This document shows, piece after piece, positions 33,835-43,033 of a DNA stretch of 64,000 nucleotides. A model generated the notes under the pieces. That model had not been told where the DNA came from, made no database searches, and saw only the letters and a program-made list of their open reading frames with translations. The number at the start of each line of letters is the position of its first letter. Position 1 is the stretch's first letter. Source of the stretch: DTYU01 sp040756575 (GTDB lineage Bacteria > Bacillota > Desulfotomaculia > Desulfotomaculales > Ammonificaceae); contig JBFLYP010000015.1 in the NCBI GenBank assembly GCA_040756575.1, positions 4,431-68,430 on the forward strand, written 5' to 3'. A program made the position numbers and the translations under genes.

Positions 33835-36543
33835 TTAACGTTTTCCGCGGCGGCGCAAGAACCACTTTTCAATTTCAACCGCCCAGAAGATGACACTGCC
33901 CAGGGCGAAGCAGGTTAAGACCTCGCCGAGGCTTAAGGGGACGGTTCTGAAGATTCCCTGCAGTCCCGGCAAGTAAATGACTGTAAGTTGCAGCAGAACA
34001 GTAAGAACTACCGCGCCGAACAGCGCCCGGTTAGATAGGAGACCGGCGGAGAAAAGGGAAGCCTTTCCGGTCCGGATGGCCATGACGTGCGCGAGCTGGG
34101 CAAGGGCCAGGGTGGTGAAGAGCATGGTCTGCCATGCCGGGTTCTGCGCCTTCCAGACCCAATAGCCTGTACCGAGCGAGATCAGGGTCATCAACGTACC
34201 GACCCAGAGGATATGCACCCCGAGTCCCTCAGCGAAGATACCTTGCCGGGGGTCGGCAGGGGGGCGGCGCATCACGTCGTACTCGGCGGGTTCCACAGCC
34301 AGAGCCAGGGCGGGAAAGCCGTCAGTTACCAGGTTTATCCAAAGTATCTGCAAAGGTGCGAGTGGGACAGGCATTCCCGTGAGCATTCCGACAAAAAGCA
34401 CCAGTATCTCGCCTAAGTTGGTGGTCATCAGGTACTTCAGGAACTTCCGGACGTTGTCGAAGATCACCCGGCCTTCCTCAACAGCGGCCACTATCGTCGC
34501 GAAATTGTCATCAAGCAGGACCATATCGGCGGCCTCTTTGCTTACGTCGGTGCCGGTAACGCCCATTGCCACCCCGATATCGGCTTTCTTCAAGGCAGGG
34601 GCGTCATTCACCCCGTCACCCGTCATCGCCACAATGTGCCCGTTTTGCTGGAGTGCTTCAACGATCCTTAATTTATGCTCGGGTGCTACCCGGGCGTACA
34701 CGGCTACATCTTCAACCGTTTTTCGAAGTCCCTCGGGAGGGAGGGCTTCTAATTGGTTGCCGGGCATTACCCGGCGGCGGTCGGTGATTCCGAGTTCGCC
34801 GGCGATAGAGAGTGCTGTGAGCGGGTTGTCGCCGGTAATCATGATCGGGTCGATGCCGGCACGCCTGCAGGTGGCAACCGCTTCCTTGGCTTCCGCGCGC
34901 GGCGGGTCCATCATCCCGACCAGGCCGAGAAAAATGAAATCCCGTTCAATCTCTTCCTCGGACACCGTTTCGGGGAGAGAGTCCATGGGCCTCAAGGCGA
35001 CTGCTAATACCCGCAGTCCCGATTCGGCCAACCTATCGGCGGCACTGCGTATCCGGTCATGCCACTCACTGTACGCCTCAGTGCTGTCACCCGCCCGGAC
35101 TCGGTTGCAGATCTTGCTGAGACTCCCCACTGCTCCCTTGCAGAAGGCAAAAAACTGCGGCGGCCCGTGGTCTCCGGTTATTCCCGGGAACAGGTGCGCG
35201 CCGCCTTCGAGCACCCGGTGGATGGTGGTCATGCGTTTTCGCTCGGAGGTGAAAGGAATTTCGGCACTCCGTGGGAGTACCCGTTCCAATTCGGGCTTAA
35301 TCAGGTTCAACCTTGCGGCTGCGACCACCAGTGCTCCCTCGGTTGGATCGCCCACGTACGCCGGTTTTCCTTTTTCATCCTGCGACAGAGCAGCATCATT
35401 GTTTAAGGCGCCTGCGGTCAACAGCATCAGCGCAGCGGCCGGGAAAGCAGGGGCTGGTTCCCCCCCGGTCATCTGTATGTCTTGAAGCCCGTCCGTCCCT
35501 TGGCCGGTGGGCAGGACGACGGTTGTGACGCTCATCCGGTTCTCGGTGAGAGTTCCGGTCTTATCGGAACATATCTTCGTTACGAGCCCTAATGTTTCCA
35601 CTGCCGGCAGCTTCCGGATGAGAGCCCGCCGTTTAAGCATGCGCTGCGCCCCCAAAGCGAGGGCGATGGTGACGGCGGCGGGAAGCCCTTCCGGCACGGC
35701 AGCCACGGCAAGGCTGACACCCGTCATAAACATTGTTTCCAGGTCTTCGCCGCGCAGCAGCCCGAGGAAGAGGACGACGCACACGATGACCAGAGCGATT
35801 ACGCCTAGTGAACGCCCTAATCTGGCCATGCGCCGTTGCAGCGGAGTCGGTTGTGCCTCGACGGTCTGGATCATCTCGGCGATCTTGCCGAGTTCGGTAC
35901 GCATCCCGGTCGCAACCGCTACCGCCAGGCCCCTGCCGTAGGTGACCACCGTACCCTTATAAACCATGTTTCGGCGATCGGCCACCGGCACATTATCCTC
36001 CGCAAGTTCGCTCGTGTTTTTCTCTACGGGCACGGACTCGCCGGTAAGCACCGCCTCCTGCACCTGCAAATTGACGGTTTCGACCAGCCGCCCGTCAGCA
36101 GGTATAATGCCGCCGGTTTCGAGCAGGAAGACATCCCCCGGCACCAGTTCCTTTTCGGAAATTTCGGTTACTTTGCCGTCCCGGCGTACCTTTACTACCG
36201 GGACGGCAAATTGCCTCAACGCGGCCATGGCTTTCTCCGCGCGGTATTCCTGGGTGAAACCGAGGGCAGCGTTTAGGATAACAATGGCAAGGATCGCAGC
36301 CGCGTCCTTGTAGTCGCCCAAGAAAACGGAAGCGGCTGCGGCGATGATCAGCACGATAACCATCGCTGCGGTCAACTGTTCCCAAAGGATGCGCCACGGG
36401 CTTTTTTGTCCGCGTTCGATCAGGGCGTTCGGCCCGTATTCCTGCAGCCGGCGGGCGGCTTCGCCTGGACTCAGCCCGTTTTCCGCGTTGCTGCCAAATT
36501 CCTTAAGTACGGTTTTAACATCTAATTTATACCAATCAGGCAT
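33835..36543 (-). CDS. Cation P-type ATPase, Ca2+ (SERCA/PMR1) type
   Basis: A 902-aa P-type pump. From the N-terminus: cation-ATPase N domain (GLSPGEAARRLQEYGPNAL), actuator loop VLTGESVPVEKN, the membrane motif AVAAVPEGLPAAVTIALALG (PEGLP, Ca2+ type), the phosphorylation site ICSDKTGTLTENRM, ITGDNPLTA and the hinge MTGDGVNDAPALKKADIG. The C-terminal cation-ATPase domain has six more membrane segments. Ca2+ is the likeliest substrate; Mn2+ is possible. GGGGGATGA precedes the start. It is divergent from the cobN leader. Confidence 0.93.
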   Translation of the reverse strand: MPDWYKLDVKTVLKEFGSNAENGLSPGEAARRLQEYGPNALIERGQKSPWRILWEQLTAAMVIVLIIAAAASVFLGDYKDAAAILAIVILNAALGFTQEYRAEKAMAALRQFAVPVVKVRRDGKVTEISEKELVPGDVFLLETGGIIPADGRLVETVNLQVQEAVLTGESVPVEKNTSELAEDNVPVADRRNMVYKGTVVTYGRGLAVAVATGMRTELGKIAEMIQTVEAQPTPLQRRMARLGRSLGVIALVIVCVVLFLGLLRGEDLETMFMTGVSLAVAAVPEGLPAAVTIALALGAQRMLKRRALIRKLPAVETLGLVTKICSDKTGTLTENRMSVTTVVLPTGQGTDGLQDIQMTGGEPAPAFPAAALMLLTAGALNNDAALSQDEKGKPAYVGDPTEGALVVAAARLNLIKPELERVLPRSAEIPFTSERKRMTTIHRVLEGGAHLFPGITGDHGPPQFFAFCKGAVGSLSKICNRVRAGDSTEAYSEWHDRIRSAADRLAESGLRVLAVALRPMDSLPETVSEEEIERDFIFLGLVGMMDPPRAEAKEAVATCRRAGIDPIMITGDNPLTALSIAGELGITDRRRVMPGNQLEALPPEGLRKTVEDVAVYARVAPEHKLRIVEALQQNGHIVAMTGDGVNDAPALKKADIGVAMGVTGTDVSKEAADMVLLDDNFATIVAAVEEGRVIFDNVRKFLKYLMTTNLGEILVLFVGMLTGMPVPLAPLQILWINLVTDGFPALALAVEPAEYDVMRRPPADPRQGIFAEGLGVHILWVGTLMTLISLGTGYWVWKAQNPAWQTMLFTTLALAQLAHVMAIRTGKASLFSAGLLSNRALFGAVVLTVLLQLTVIYLPGLQGIFRTVPLSLGEVLTCFALGSVIFWAVEIEKWFLRRRGKR

Positions 36544-36665
36544 TAATCATCCCCCGGATTATGATACCCTAACGGTGCCACAGTGTAAAGCCGCCCTGAA
36601 GCCAAAGGGTGCGAATATGACGAATCAGGGGTAATTTAGTAGCTGAATTTTCTCCCCCAAAAGGG

Positions 36666-36694
36666 TTGACAAACCTTTCACACGCCTCTATAAT
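36666..36694 (+). promoter_or_regulatory. Consensus sigma-A promoter of the cobN leader
   Basis: TTGACA, a 17-nt spacer and TATAAT: both hexamers are perfect. Transcription should start near 36701, giving a leader of about 450 nt before cobN. Confidence 0.88.
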
Positions 36695-36777
36695 TTTCTA
36701 CAAATAGCGGCATGAAGCCGCGGCGAATCTTGTTCCTCCGGATAACGCGGGGAGCGGCAAAAGGTGAAACTATAGAG

Positions 36778-36889
36778 GCCACGGAGGTCATCATTCCGTG
36801 GCTTTCTTTTGGAAGCGGCAGCTTCCAGTAAAAAACGGGTCGGTTCGGAAATCGGGACCACGGAGGTCTTGCCTTCGTGGTCTTTTTTT
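36778..36889 (+). terminator. Two tandem CCACGGAGG terminator-like hairpins in the cobN leader
   Basis: First: GCCACGGA/TCCGTGGC followed by TTTCTTTT (36778-36810). Second: GACCACG/CGTGGTC followed by seven T (36856-36889). Both follow the promoter and precede the gene, so they could attenuate transcription. The 36544-37151 gap holds no gene; besides these and the promoter, a 5' hairpin GCGGC-ATGAA-GCCGC lies at about 36707 and a large structured element at 36950-37124. Confidence 0.65.
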
Positions 36890-36949
36890 CTACTAATTAG
36901 GGAGTTGCCTCGTGCGGAGCGCGCCGTGTGTGAAAAAAGGACCCGTGAG

Positions 36950-37124
36950 GTAGTTACGTTAGATGCAGTAGCACAACACAGACGGAACGCGGCGAGAAGC
37001 AAGCAGAGCAAGGAAGACCGGATGGGGCCGAACCGGAGCGTACATAGAAGTACGTGAGGATTCGGACCCAGCCGGCTGACGCCGCTATGCGCAGTCTTAT
37101 CGCCGCGCCCAACGAAAGAAGTAC
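36950..37124 (+). ncRNA. Structured leader element, copy A (upstream of cobN)
   Basis: Homologous to 62855-63026. Conserved blocks are TTAGATGCAG, GAGAAGC-R-AGCAGA, GAGCGTACA..GAAGTACGTGAG and AGAAGTAC. A closing stem CGCGGCGA (36988-36995) with TCGCCGCG (37100-37107) continues past a G.A mismatch into AAG/CTT; one pair covaries in copy B. Inside is a hairpin CGTAC-ATAGAA-GTACG (37039-37054). It ends 28 nt before the cobN ATG. It matches no riboswitch class I can name; in particular no cobalamin-box motifs are seen. Confidence 0.6.
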
Positions 37125-37151
37125 AATCCTATTTTCGGAGGAGGGAGATCG

Positions 37152-40100
37152 ATGTACACCATTACCGCTATCGTCTGGCACAGCCACGCCGCGACGCTGC
37201 GGAGGGCGGCGGTGAGGGTGCGGGAGCATCTTAACGTTAAAGCCTACTCCGCTCGCAACCTTCAGGAGGGGAAGGAGGACCTGGACGCGGCCAGGTCGGA
37301 CCTGGCGCGGTCCGACCTCCTCTTCCTCTACCGTTCCACCGGGGAGACCGTCTGGGACGAGCTTGAGGGGTATATCCGGGAGCTCGGCCGGCCGGTGATC
37401 TGCGTGGCGCACGACCCGGCGCTTTGGGCGCTATCTACGGTACCGGCGGAAACGGTCGCTAAGTGCTACACCTACATCGTCCAGAACGGGGAAGAGAACT
37501 TCGCCCGCATGCTCCGGTATATCACCGCCGCAGTTCTCGGCGCGCCCTTCGACGTGGAGGAACCCGTGGTCTACCCCTGGGAGGGGCTTTACCACCCTGA
37601 CGCGCCTACTTATTTTACCGGCGTCGGGGATTACCTGGCCTGGTACCAAGCACCCGGGCCGCTCGTGGGGCTGCTTTTCGCCCGCAACCAGTGGGTGAAC
37701 GGGACGTTAACCGTGGAGGAAGCCTTAATCCGGGCGCTGGAAGACAGGGGGCTCGGAGTGATTCCGGCTTTCTGTTATTCACTTAAGGATGATGGCTTGG
37801 GCACCAAGGGATCCGGCGAGGTGGTCCGCGAGTTCTTCCTCGATCAGGAGGGGCATCCGCGGATCGCAGGGCTCATTAAACTTCTTTCCTTCTTCTTGTC
37901 AGCCCGCGCCAGGACGGACGACTTCCTGCAGGCGGGTGTGGCCGCCTCCGGTGTGGAACTCCTGAAGCGGCTCGGCGTGCCGGTCTTCCAGCCTTGCGTT
38001 TCCTTCTACAAGACCGTAGAGGAGTGGGAAGCCGACCCCCAGGGGCTACATCAGGACCTCGCATGGAGCGTAGCCCTGCCGGAGTTTGAAGGGGTTATCG
38101 AGCCTGTCTTCTTAGGCGCGGCGTGCAGGGAGGGAGAGCTTGAGTTCAGAGAGCCGGTGCCCGAGCGTGTTGCGCGCATAGCCGACCGCGTTGCGGCCTG
38201 GGTGCGGCTGCGGCGAAAATCCCCGGCCGAGCGGCGGGTGGCCTTCATACTGCATAACAATCCCTGCGCTTCCGTGGAAGCCACGGTGGGCGGCGGGGCA
38301 AATCTCGATACGCTGGAGAGCGTGGCCAGGGTGCTGCAGCGGATGAAAGAGGCCGGGTACGCGGTCGAGCCGCCCGCGAGCGGCAGGGAACTCATCGAGA
38401 CCATCATGAACCGCAAGGCGATCTCGGAATTCCGCTGGACCACCGCCGACGAAATCGTTTCCAAGGGCGGCGCACTGAAACTTATGCCGGTAGAGGATTA
38501 CCGGCAATGGTTCGACATCCTTCCGTTGCAGGTAAAGGAGCGGTTGGTTGAGGCCTGGGGCCGGCCCCCGGGGGAAGCGAAAAAGGGGGTGCCGGCGGCC
38601 ATGGTCCATGAGGGTAAGATTATCATCACCGGCGTCCAATACGGCAATGCGGTGGTCTGTGTACAGCCGAAGCGCGGTTGCGCCGGGGCACGCTGCGACG
38701 GGCAGGTGTGTAAAATATTACACGACCCGGATATCCCGCCGCCGCACCAGTACTTAGCCACCTACCGCTGGCTGGAGCGGGAGTTCGGGGCAGACGCCAT
38801 CGTCCACGTGGGCACCCACGGCAACTTAGAGTTCCTGCCGGGGAAAGGCGTGGGTCTCTCCGGCGAGTGTTATCCGGACCTGGCCATCGGTACCCTCCCG
38901 CACCTTTACATTTACAACGCCGACAACCCGCCGGAGGGGACGATCGCCAAGAGAAGAAGCTACGCCACCCTGGTAGACCACATGCAGACGGTGCTCACCC
39001 AAGGCGGGCTATACGACGAATTAGCCGAACTTGACCGCTACTTGGAGGAGTACGAGCGGGCGCGGGTGGCGGACCCGGCGCGGGCGCATACGCTCGAGCA
39101 TCTGATAATCGAAGAGATCAGGAAGACCAATTTGGATAAACAGATCCCGCTTGAAGAGTGGCACGGTAATTTTGGCTTTATTGCTGAGAAGGCGCACGCG
39201 GTGCTCTCCGTGATCCGCAACACCCAGATCCAGGACGGCCAGCACATTTTCGGCGAGATACCTCAGGGCGAGCGGCGGGTAGCCTTCTTGAACGCCATCC
39301 TGCGCTACGACGCCGGGGACGAGGTTTCGCTCCGGCGGGCGGTGGCCGGACTCATGGGCCTCGACTTAGCGGAACTTCTCGCCGACCAGGGGAAGTTCTC
39401 CCTGCGGTACGGCAAATCCCACGGCGCCCTCCTCGAGGAGGTCGACGCAGCCTGCAAGGCCTTCATCGGCATCTTCCTGAAGGGGCGGCCCGTTACGTCG
39501 GACGACGCCGCTGTGATCCTGGGCGGCGATCTCTTGGCCCCGGAGCGCCTTGGTGAGCTGAACACGCTCTTACCCCGTGTGCTCGATCTTAACGAACGGA
39601 TCGAGGCCTCGCGGGAGATCGAAGCGCTTCTTGCGGGCTTTGACGGCCGCTACATTCCCGCCGGGCCCTCCGGGCTCATCACCCGCGGCCGGGACGACGT
39701 CCTCCCCACGGGCCGCAACTTCTACTCCCTCGACCCCCACCGGGTACCCACTAAAGCTGCCTGGGAGGTGGGAAAGCGCCTGGCCGAAAAGATATTAGCG
39801 AAGCACCTCACCGAAGAGGGCCGCTACCCGGAGAACATCGCCCTTTACTGGATGTGCAACGACATCATGTGGGCTGACGGCGAGGGGCTGGGGCAGATGT
39901 TCTACCTCCTCGGCGTGCGGCCGAAGTGGCTGCCGAACGGCCGCGTGGCCGGCGTCGAGGTCATCCCCCTTGAGGAATTAGGGCGGCCCCGCGTCGATCT
40001 CACCGTCCGGGTTTCCGGCATCACCCGGGACAACTTCCCCAACTGCGTCGACCTGCTGGACGAGGCCGTCCAGACCGTAGCCGCCCTTGACGAACCGCCG

Positions 40101-41009
40101 GAGAAGAACTTCGTGCGCAAGCACACCCTGGCGCAGCTCGATGGGGCGGCCGGCGATGCCGGGGCTTGGCGGGACGCCACTTTGCGGATTTTCGCCTCAA
40201 AGCCCGGTACCTACATGGCCGGGGTGAACTTAGCCGTTTACGCCTCGGCCTGGAAAGAGGAAAAGGACCTTGCGGACATCTTCGTCTACTGGAACGGCTA
40301 CGCCTACGGCAAAGGGGTCTTCGGCAAGGAAGCTTTCCGGCAGCTGCAGTCCAACCTCAAGACGGTGGACATCACCTACAACAAGGTGGTCAGCGACGAG
40401 CACGACCTCTTCGGCTGCTGCTGCTACTTCGGCACCCACGGCGGGATGACCGCCGCCGCGCGGGTGGCGTCCGGCAAAGAGGTGCGGACCTATTACGGTG
40501 ACACCCGGGAGCCGCAGCACGTCGAGGTGCGCACCCTGGCCGACGAAATCCGGCGCGTGGTGCGGACGAAACTCCTGAACCCGAAGTGGATCGAGGGGCA
40601 GAAGCGCCACGGTTATAAAGGGGCTGGGGACATCTCCAAGCGCATCGGCCGGGTCTACGGCTGGGAGGCCTCCACCCGCGAGGTCGACGACTGGATCTTC
40701 GACGACATCACGCGCACCTTCGTGCTTGACGAAGAAAACCGCAAGTTCTTCGAGGAGCACAACCCCTGGGCGCTGGAGGAGATCGCCCGGCGGCTGCTCG
40801 AGGCGGTAAACCGCGGCCTCTGGGATGCCAACCCCGAAGTGCTGGATGGGCTGAAGGAGGTTTATCTCGAAATCGAGGGTTGGCTCGAGGAAAAGATGGG
40901 CGATGTGAAGGGCGACTTCCAGGGCGGCGCCATCGACATCCTCACCGCCGAAGAGGTCGCCGACTGGGGCGAGAAGATGCGGGAGATCAAGGAAAAGCTG
41001 AGGAGATAG
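37152..41009 (+). CDS. cobN: CobN-type metal chelatase large subunit
   Basis: Large subunit of a class I (ATP-dependent) tetrapyrrole chelatase, the CobN/BchH family, 1285 aa. Landmarks include IVHVGTHGNLEFLPGKGVGLS at about residue 555, a conserved His-containing region, YIYNADNPPEGTIAKRRSYA, and MCNDIMWADGEGLGQMFYLLG. The partner AAA+ subunits are encoded 12-15 kb downstream. Anaerobes often insert cobalt with CbiK/CbiX instead, so the metal and macrocycle here are open (cobalt, or another). GGAGGAGGG precedes ATG 37152, and a long structured leader precedes that. Confidence 0.9.
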   Translation: MYTITAIVWHSHAATLRRAAVRVREHLNVKAYSARNLQEGKEDLDAARSDLARSDLLFLYRSTGETVWDELEGYIRELGRPVICVAHDPALWALSTVPAETVAKCYTYIVQNGEENFARMLRYITAAVLGAPFDVEEPVVYPWEGLYHPDAPTYFTGVGDYLAWYQAPGPLVGLLFARNQWVNGTLTVEEALIRALEDRGLGVIPAFCYSLKDDGLGTKGSGEVVREFFLDQEGHPRIAGLIKLLSFFLSARARTDDFLQAGVAASGVELLKRLGVPVFQPCVSFYKTVEEWEADPQGLHQDLAWSVALPEFEGVIEPVFLGAACREGELEFREPVPERVARIADRVAAWVRLRRKSPAERRVAFILHNNPCASVEATVGGGANLDTLESVARVLQRMKEAGYAVEPPASGRELIETIMNRKAISEFRWTTADEIVSKGGALKLMPVEDYRQWFDILPLQVKERLVEAWGRPPGEAKKGVPAAMVHEGKIIITGVQYGNAVVCVQPKRGCAGARCDGQVCKILHDPDIPPPHQYLATYRWLEREFGADAIVHVGTHGNLEFLPGKGVGLSGECYPDLAIGTLPHLYIYNADNPPEGTIAKRRSYATLVDHMQTVLTQGGLYDELAELDRYLEEYERARVADPARAHTLEHLIIEEIRKTNLDKQIPLEEWHGNFGFIAEKAHAVLSVIRNTQIQDGQHIFGEIPQGERRVAFLNAILRYDAGDEVSLRRAVAGLMGLDLAELLADQGKFSLRYGKSHGALLEEVDAACKAFIGIFLKGRPVTSDDAAVILGGDLLAPERLGELNTLLPRVLDLNERIEASREIEALLAGFDGRYIPAGPSGLITRGRDDVLPTGRNFYSLDPHRVPTKAAWEVGKRLAEKILAKHLTEEGRYPENIALYWMCNDIMWADGEGLGQMFYLLGVRPKWLPNGRVAGVEVIPLEELGRPRVDLTVRVSGITRDNFPNCVDLLDEAVQTVAALDEPPEKNFVRKHTLAQLDGAAGDAGAWRDATLRIFASKPGTYMAGVNLAVYASAWKEEKDLADIFVYWNGYAYGKGVFGKEAFRQLQSNLKTVDITYNKVVSDEHDLFGCCCYFGTHGGMTAAARVASGKEVRTYYGDTREPQHVEVRTLADEIRRVVRTKLLNPKWIEGQKRHGYKGAGDISKRIGRVYGWEASTREVDDWIFDDITRTFVLDEENRKFFEEHNPWALEEIARRLLEAVNRGLWDANPEVLDGLKEVYLEIEGWLEEKMGDVKGDFQGGAIDILTAEEVADWGEKMREIKEKLRR

Positions 41010-41029
41010 TTCTTCCGGGAGGGGCTGCA

Positions 41030-42493
41030 ATGCCAAAGATAAAGAGAGTTGCATGCTTCCTCTTTTTACTGGCAGTTGTTTTCTCCGTTTCGGGAATGCC
41101 GGAAAGCATCGTCCCGGCGGCGCAGGCTTCGGAGATCACCGTTCTGGTTGACGGCGAGAAACTTTCCTGCGATACGCCGCCGGTGATCGAGCAGAGCCGC
41201 GTCCTGGTGCCTCTCCGGGCGATCTTCGAGGCGCTCGGGGCTCAGGTAGATTGGGACGGGAAGACCCGTACCGTGACCGGTAGAAAGGGAAGCACCACCA
41301 TTAAACTGGTCATCGGCCAAAAAACGGCGAACGTGAACGGCAGGGCCGTAACCCTTGATGTGCCGGGGAAGATAGCGGGCGGCCGGACGCTGGTGCCCCT
41401 GCGCTTCGTCGGGGAGTCGCTGGGGGCGAGGGTGGAATGGGACGGCACGGCCCGCAGGGTGATTGTCGAAAAGGAAGTCGTGCCGGGAACGGATGGATCC
41501 CGGCGGATCACCGTTACCGAATATTTCGTAGCCCCTGACGGAAAGATTGAGCGGAAGACGGTCCGGGTGCCTTGCCCGCCCCGGCGGGTGGTGGTTACGG
41601 GGAGCTACCAGGCAGAGATACTTAGGGCCCTGGGGCAAGAAAAGAAGGTTATAGGCGTTTACGACTATACCAAGAAAAACCAGAAGTGGCTTGGCTACGT
41701 TGAGAAGGTGCCCAGTGTAGGTAGTGCAGTTACACCTGATGTGGAGAAGATCATTTCTTTGAAGCCTGATCTGGTACTTGAATGGGCGATGAAGCCCGAG
41801 ATTAAGAGCCAGCTTGAGCGGGCCGGGATTCCGGTGATGCGGGTCTACGGATACAACCATAATTTCTTGGGCAACGAGATCCGCACCCTGGGCTTAATCT
41901 TCCAGTGTCCACAGCGGGCGGAGGCCTACGCGGATTTTATTGAAAAGCACTGGCGGCTGATTTTGGAAAGGACACGCAAGTTGCGGCCAAACCAGAGAGT
42001 AAGGGTCTACTGGGAAAACTCGATCAGGGACTGGGGAAGCACCGGCCCCGGTTCCGGCGGCCATACGATGATCGAGTGGGCCGGGGGCGCTAATATTGCG
42101 GCGCCGCTGGGCCTCGCTAATCCTACAGTTACGCCGGAGTGGGTGGCAGGAAAAGACCCGCAGGTGGTGGTTAAAAATGTTTCCGCTGATTTTGGGGATG
42201 TGACCGCAAAGGGTATCGGTTTTGAGGCAAAGACGGTAAGCGAGCTGGTTTCGCTGCAGCGCAGGATTATGGCGCGGCCCGCTCTTAAAACAACGGCAGC
42301 GGTTGAAGGGAAACGCGTCTACCTGATTTCGTCTTCGATCGCCTTCGGTCCGCAAAGCGCGGTGGGACTTTGCTACCTTGCCAAGTGGCTGCATCCGGAG
42401 CTTTTTAAAGATATAAACCCGGAGGCGGTGCACCGGGAGATGCTCAAAAAGTTTTACGGGGAGGAGCTCAAAGGCGTTTGGGTTTATCCCTAA
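41030..42493 (+). CDS. Stalk-domain fused ABC periplasmic binding protein (BtuF/FhuD-like), copy 1
   Basis: 487 aa: a signal peptide (VACFLFLLAVVFSVSG), a copper-amine-oxidase-N-like stalk domain (about residues 38-150, with VLVPLRAIFEALGAQVDW and TLVPLRFVGESLGARVEW), then a type III binding protein (RRVVVTGSYQAEILRALGQE through VGLCYLAKWLHPELF). It should bind a siderophore- or corrinoid-like ligand outside the membrane; no lipobox is present, so the stalk may tether it. ATG 41030 with GGAGGGG upstream lies 20 nt after cobN. It shares near-identical blocks with copies 2 and 3. Confidence 0.87.
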   Translation: MPKIKRVACFLFLLAVVFSVSGMPESIVPAAQASEITVLVDGEKLSCDTPPVIEQSRVLVPLRAIFEALGAQVDWDGKTRTVTGRKGSTTIKLVIGQKTANVNGRAVTLDVPGKIAGGRTLVPLRFVGESLGARVEWDGTARRVIVEKEVVPGTDGSRRITVTEYFVAPDGKIERKTVRVPCPPRRVVVTGSYQAEILRALGQEKKVIGVYDYTKKNQKWLGYVEKVPSVGSAVTPDVEKIISLKPDLVLEWAMKPEIKSQLERAGIPVMRVYGYNHNFLGNEIRTLGLIFQCPQRAEAYADFIEKHWRLILERTRKLRPNQRVRVYWENSIRDWGSTGPGSGGHTMIEWAGGANIAAPLGLANPTVTPEWVAGKDPQVVVKNVSADFGDVTAKGIGFEAKTVSELVSLQRRIMARPALKTTAAVEGKRVYLISSSIAFGPQSAVGLCYLAKWLHPELFKDINPEAVHREMLKKFYGEELKGVWVYP

Positions 42494-42658
42494 CTTTGTA
42501 TGGTGCGGGCCTGATATGGAATGGGGCGGAAAAAATAACTTTTTTGGGAAGGTGGGTTTCGTACTGAGGAAGGAAAATGCCTTTGCGGCTTGTGCAGTCT
42601 TGGTGTTAGCCTCTGGCTTTTTTAGCCAGGCGGCTTAAATATCGCAAAACATGAAGGT

Positions 42659-43008
42659 TTGAAGGAGATCAGCGCTGAATGGGTACCGACGCAGAAACCG
42701 CAAGTGATCGTTAAAAACACCGCCCAGCCAAATTGGGGTTACGGGGTAACCGAGTCCGCGGTCTTCAGGCCCGTCAGGGAAGAGATCATGCAACGTCCCG
42801 GCTTTGATCAGACGCCCGCGGTTAAAAATAACCGCGTGTTTATTATCACCAATGATCTTTGCGACCCCGGGCATATGTCGGCGTCTGCTATTTAGCAAAG
42901 TGGTTTTACCCCGAATTGTTCAAGGATCTGAACCCGGAGGCTTTACACAAAACGGTATTGGAGAAGTTCTACGGGCTGAAATATAAAGGGGTGTTTGTTT
43001 ATCCTTAA
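42659..43008 (+). pseudogene. Frameshifted remnant of a binding-protein C-terminus
   Basis: Reads SAEWVPTQKPQVIVKN..., PGFDQTPAVKNNRVFIIT in one frame to about 42880, then FAKWFYPELFKDLNPEALHK and KYKGVFVYP in another to TAA 43008. The order matches the last third of copies 1-3, so this is a fourth binding protein that has lost its front and suffered a frameshift. The rest of 42494-43033 shows no gene. Confidence 0.8.
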
Positions 43009-43033
43009 AGATGTGCAACCGGAGGCGTTCTTC

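Noticed and set aside
34379..35485. Long plus-strand open frame of 368 codons
   Set aside because: It is antisense to the P-type ATPase, whose motifs are unambiguous, and has Ser/Arg-rich low-complexity content.
36700..37151. Cobalamin riboswitch before cobN
   Set aside because: The expected conserved boxes (the CCCGC-ACTGT core and GCCAGGA-ACC) are not present in either leader.
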